Origin: a bacterium BMS3Bbin14
GTDB lineage: Bacteria; Desulfobacterota; Desulfobulbia; Desulfobulbales; Desulfobulbaceae
Direction of reading: 5' to 3'
Assembly (NCBI GenBank): GCA_002897615.1
Contig: BDTX01000017.1
Span: 1-64,000, forward strand
Length of the DNA stretch: 64,000 bases
The translations under genes were made by a program, and so were the position numbers. The notes beneath the pieces were generated by a model. It saw nothing but the letters and a program-made list of their open reading frames with translations, made no database searches and had not been told where the DNA came from. How positions within the stretch are numbered: position 1 is the first letter of the stretch; the number at the start of each line of letters is the position of its first letter. This document shows, piece by piece, positions 61,085 through 64,000 of the stretch.

Positions 61085-62487
61085 GTGATGGTGTGAAAAG
61101 CCTTGTGGTTGCCGGCCTGAGCGGCGGCTCCGGCAAGTCGGTGGTGGCGGTGGGCCTGGTGGCCGCACTGCGCGGCCCGGGCCGGCAGGTGGTACCGTTC
61201 AAAAAGGGACCCGATTACATTGACGCCGGCTGGCTGACCATGGCCGCCGGCCGGCCCTGTTACAACCTTGATCCTTATCTCATGAGCCCGGAGGCCATTG
61301 CGGACTCATTTCGGCGGCATTGCGCGGCCGCCGATTTTGCAATTATCGAGGGGAACCGGGGCCTCTACGACGGGGTGAACGCCGAGGGCGGCTTTTCCAC
61401 GGCCGAGCTGGCCATTCAGCTTGATCTGCCGGTTCTGCTGGTGGTCAACTGCAGCAAGACCACGAGAACGGTGGCGGCCATGGTCCTGGGCTGCCGGGAA
61501 CTGGACCGCCGTCTGCAGATCGGCGGCGTGATTCTGAACCAGATCGCCACCCCCCGGCATGAATCGATCATCAGGCAGTCGGTCGAGCGCATCACCGCTA
61601 TTCCGGTCATGGGGATTGTGCCGCGGATGAAAAAGGATATCTTTCCCATGCGTCGTCTCGGCGTCACCCCGCCCCAGGAGTATGGGACCGCGGATGTCGC
61701 AGTGTCGGAGCTGGCGGCAATCGCCGGTAAATATTTCGACCTTGAGGCCATTGGCAACCTGATGCGCCCTGCAGCTTCGGTCCAAACGGCTGTGGCTGCG
61801 CGGCAGGCTCCCCCACCTGAACAACCCGTGACCATCGGCGTTCTTCGTGATCAGGCCTTTCAGTTCTATTACGAAGAAAATCTCGAGGCCCTGCGGGGGG
61901 CGGGCGCCAGGCTGGTCACGATTGATGCCCTGAGCGCGCCGGCGTTACCTGTCGGTCTTGACGGCCTCTATATTGGCGGTGGTTTCCCGGAAACCAGCGC
62001 CAGGCGCCTGGCTGACAATGCCGGTTTTCGGGCCTCGGTTCGCCAGGAGGCGGAAAAGGGACTGCCCATCTACGCCGAATGCGGCGGCCTGATTTTTCTC
62101 GGCCGCGCCATTGTCATCGACGGGACCGAATATCCCCTGGCCGGGGTTTTTCCCGTCACCTTCGGCATCTCCGGCAAGCCCCAGGCGCACGGCTATTCCA
62201 TCTTCAGCGTCGATCAGGCCAACCCATTTTATCCGCAGCACACCCGGGTCCGGGGTCATGAATTCCGCTATTCCACGGTCCTCGAATGGGACGGCAAGCC
62301 GGATGATCTGGTCTTGAATATCGAGCGGGGTACCGGATTTATGGGCGGCCGCGACGGCCTGGTGAGAAATAATGTCATGGCCCTCTATACCCACGTTCTG
62401 GCCACGGGAACCAAAGAGTGGGCTCCGGGCCTGATTCGGGCCGCAACACGGTATCAGGGACAAAGGCCCCGGGGCGATGAAGGCTGA
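61081..62487 (+). CDS. CbiA-family a,c-diamide synthase (cobyrinate or siroheme amidase)
   Basis: A 468-residue ATP-dependent amidotransferase. The N-terminal dethiobiotin-synthase-like domain has VAGLSGGSGKSVVAVGL (P-loop) and KKGPDYIDAGWL; the C-terminal glutamine amidotransferase domain has YAECGGLIFLG with the catalytic Cys, and the VRGHEFRYS His region. It amidates the a and c side chains of cobyrinate. In sulfate reducers the closely related DsrN amidates siroheme for dissimilatory sulfite reductase; no cob or dsr genes are nearby to decide. The ATG at 61081 with AGAGGAGG upstream sets the start; it overlaps the acyltransferase gene by 4 bp. Confidence 0.88.
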   Translation: MSDGVKSLVVAGLSGGSGKSVVAVGLVAALRGPGRQVVPFKKGPDYIDAGWLTMAAGRPCYNLDPYLMSPEAIADSFRRHCAAADFAIIEGNRGLYDGVNAEGGFSTAELAIQLDLPVLLVVNCSKTTRTVAAMVLGCRELDRRLQIGGVILNQIATPRHESIIRQSVERITAIPVMGIVPRMKKDIFPMRRLGVTPPQEYGTADVAVSELAAIAGKYFDLEAIGNLMRPAASVQTAVAARQAPPPEQPVTIGVLRDQAFQFYYEENLEALRGAGARLVTIDALSAPALPVGLDGLYIGGGFPETSARRLADNAGFRASVRQEAEKGLPIYAECGGLIFLGRAIVIDGTEYPLAGVFPVTFGISGKPQAHGYSIFSVDQANPFYPQHTRVRGHEFRYSTVLEWDGKPDDLVLNIERGTGFMGGRDGLVRNNVMALYTHVLATGTKEWAPGLIRAATRYQGQRPRGDEG

Positions 62488-62602
62488 TGGGGTCTTTGTT
62501 TCCCTGGATAGGAGTTCTGGGGGATCTGAAGCGGCAAGGACTCGCTGGTCGAATCCCCTGCCTTGAAAAAATGTGGGGTGAAGTTCACTATGTACTTAGC
62601 GT

Positions 62603-62935
62603 CTAATCGCAGACATCCTTGACGCATTTCTGCAATGTTTGGATTTGGTAAACGGACTCGACCGGCAGTACGGCGACGATTCCGTCTCCATCCATTCCGG
62701 TATGGGCGGCGTTCATGATCGCCGTTGCGACCTCCTCCGCCCGCTCCTGTCCGATAAAGACCTCAATTCGGACGTGGGACACCAGCCAGTCCTTTGAGAA
62801 GAAGTTCGCATAGTGTCCGTAACCCTTCACGTGGGTCACACTGATACCAGGAACGCCCAGTTTTCGAAGTTGGTCTTCCACCTTCTCCAGTGCATCCTTC
62901 TGAATGATCGCGGTAATTTTCCGAAAGTCCATCAT
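62603..62935 (-). CDS. PII-like signalling protein with atypical T-loop
   Basis: A 110-residue protein with the ferredoxin-like fold of PII: MMDFRKITAIIQKDALEKVE at the start, GVPGISVTHVKGYG, VRIEVFIGQERAEEVATAI, and GMDGDGIVAVLPVE at the C-terminus. Where canonical GlnB has GRQKG and the Tyr51 T-loop, it reads GHYANFFSKDWLVS, a shorter loop without the uridylylated Tyr. It ends in two Cys (CVKDVCD). Likely a PII-like sensor of a specialised process. The start ATG at 62935 follows GAGGGAG. No partner gene is adjacent. Confidence 0.78.
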   Translation of the reverse strand: MMDFRKITAIIQKDALEKVEDQLRKLGVPGISVTHVKGYGHYANFFSKDWLVSHVRIEVFIGQERAEEVATAIMNAAHTGMDGDGIVAVLPVESVYQIQTLQKCVKDVCD

Positions 62936-63349
62936 GGTCTCCCTCAAGTTGACTCGTTGAATACAGCTTGGATTGTCCGTAAAACTGTGAAACGACTACA
63001 TCGCTTAGAAAAGAAAACAGCTACGCAGACGTAACGCGAGGCTTTCTGCCGGCGCCGGGGCACTATCCGCCGGATGGTCAGTGCCTGAATGTGCTGAATT
63101 GCACCGGCCTTCCGGACATGCTGCTCAATGTGGTTATGGCCCCGTTGGATGATATGGTAGGCGCAGTTGGCAAACTATTCGAGATTATCCTAGTGTTCTG
63201 TCGAGCGCCGATTAACGATTTTACTCGTCCTTTGGCGTTTCTGCCGTGTTGTGGCTTCTGTTACATAGCGTTGCTATGCGCCTGCAGCCACGTCTTGCAT
63301 GAACACCAAATTACTTCGCAATCTTGCGTCATTTGTCACTTGGCATAAC
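62936..63349. other. Gap without a supported gene
   Basis: The open frame at 63091-63348 starts without a Shine-Dalgarno and its codon use is unlike its neighbours. The segment around 63190 (GTGTTCTGTCGAGCGCC) resembles a short sequence near 12402 (GTGTCCCGTCAAGCGCC), suggesting repeat debris. Confidence 0.45.
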
Positions 63350-63554
63350 CCCGCATCCGTGACGGCTTGAGATTATGCTTCATGTAATATGTGGAATTTA
63401 TTGTATTATTGTCAAATGATGCATTTCCTGGTCTTCACCGCGTCGCCCTCCGGGGCGCATCTGCTGCGTTGGCAACTCGTTGATATCACACCAGGAGAAT
63501 CGACTTCCTTGCCGCCTTGCATCTGCACCGTTTTCGAACGCTCACGGATCCAGG
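63350..63554 (-). mobile_element. Family A element, reverse orientation
   Basis: 205 bp, from CCCGCATCCGTGACGG to CTCACGGATCCAGG, flanked by the exact 5-bp duplication ATAAC (63345-63349 and 63555-63559). Slightly shorter than others through internal loss. Confidence 0.88.
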
Positions 63555-63593
63555 ATAACACTATCAGATAAAATGTAACATCAGGGAGCAGTT

Positions 63594-63823
63594 ATGTCAA
63601 AAAATAAACGTCCCCTCTTCGTCTATTTTTCTGCAGCCACGGCCTTTTCATGCTGCCGCTCTCCGGGGCTGATTCAGCAAAAAGACCTTTCACTGATTGG
63701 CATAAATTATTGCAACTAAACACTCTCTGCCCGACATTTTATAATCCATTGGCACTTGTTTTGTCCTTGCGGTTCATGCCCACGGAAGAGAGGGACATGC
63801 AAAATAAGAAGACCGGTAAATAG
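63594..63823 (+). pseudogene. Frameshifted small exported protein (tentative)
   Basis: The ATG at 63594 follows AGGGAGCAGTT. The frame begins MSKNKRPLFVYFSAATAF and then stops early. If one T is restored in the TTTT run at 63645-63648 it continues FMLPLSGADSAKRPFTDWHK to a stop at 63823, giving a signal peptide with a credible cleavage site (GADSA) and a mature tail of about 48 residues. A real deletion or a sequence error would both explain this. Nothing convincing follows to the window end. Confidence 0.4.
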
Positions 63824-64000
63824 AGAAACCATGGGATGCAGTTTCAACGCATGAATTATTTCTTTGCCACCGGATGGTAAAACATCTTAAACGTCGGAGC
63901 CGGCGTCCTGTTCGCCCACCGAACGGGAGGAAATAGTACGAATTTATATATGACCGTTTAGGTTTGATTCGACTGTGAAGTCGACCTCTACCGCGAAAGC
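63824..64000. other. Window edge without a recognised feature
   Basis: I see no coding frame, RNA gene or known repeat in this final stretch. Confidence 0.4.

Noticed and set aside
62530-62570. Possible tRNA fragment around GGTCGAATCCCC
   Set aside because: Only a T-arm-like stretch and a CAAGG/CCTTG pair are seen; no acceptor stem, D arm or anticodon arm can be built.
63091-63348. Hypothetical 85-residue Cys-rich protein
   Set aside because: No Shine-Dalgarno, unusual codon use, and part of the sequence resembles repeat debris seen near 12.4 kb; similarity to any family is not visible.

Overview
The window comes from the chromosome of a GC-rich anaerobic bacterium, most likely a Desulfobacterota (sulfate-reducer-like) lineage. 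The support is gene content: an hcp/HcpR nitrosative-stress locus with a small assimilatory-type siroheme reductase, rubrerythrin and a di-haem peroxidase, an ASKHA/2Fe-2S corrinoid-protein activator, a two-subunit class I fumarase, and a CbiA-type amidase that could be DsrN. The assignment is inferred from gene families; there is no rRNA in the window.

Layout. 1-5.4 kb: end of a YVTN beta-propeller gene, then a leftward hcp operon (hcp, siroheme reductase, HD protein, ferredoxin) facing the regulator gene hcpR. The shared intergenic region holds a perfect HcpR-type palindrome. 5.4-10.4 kb: L,D-transpeptidase, peroxidase, rubrerythrin, thioredoxin-fold protein, CCA/poly(A) polymerase-type enzyme. 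11-15.4 kb: rlmE, yebC, ruvC, ruvA, ruvB. 15.7-20.8 kb: an AT-richer TMTC-like membrane/TPR gene, panB and the fumarase pair. 21-38.1 kb: a nearly complete dcw division and cell-wall cluster (mraZ, rsmH, ftsL, ftsI-like, murE-murF fusion, mraY, murD, murG, murC, murB, ftsQ, ftsA, ftsZ). 38.2-42.1 kb: radical SAM protein, sensor kinase, YkgJ-type protein. 42.2-51.8 kb: trehalose locus (treZ, a GH77-treY fusion, a DUF5752 protein, a TreT-like glycosyltransferase). 51.8-62.9 kb: toxin-antitoxin remnant, ASKHA activator, prmA, an unrecognised AAA+ ATPase, lipoprotein, AI-2E-family permease, cupin, DUF374 acyltransferase, CbiA/DsrN, PII-like protein.

Two themes stand out. First, the dcw cluster lacks ftsW at its usual place between murD and murG; a 73-residue zinc-ribbon protein sits there instead. 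Its ftsI gene is intact in length and architecture, but by eye it lacks the SxxK, SxN and KTG transpeptidase motifs. FtsW and FtsI normally act as one septal peptidoglycan synthase, so the joint change may mean an altered divisome. Second, the intergenic spaces are filled with short dispersed elements. The main one (family A) is about 220 bp, with CCTGAATCC/GGATTCAGG ends and 5-10 bp flanking duplications. It has eleven copies or fragments here, one inside an older copy and one inside an unrelated repeat (family B). These elements split normally tight operons (ruvC/ruvA/ruvB, ftsL/ftsI, ftsA/ftsZ, the fumarase subunits). A second pseudo-enzyme domain occurs in the trehalose locus: the GH77 part of the TreY fusion has lost its nucleophile.
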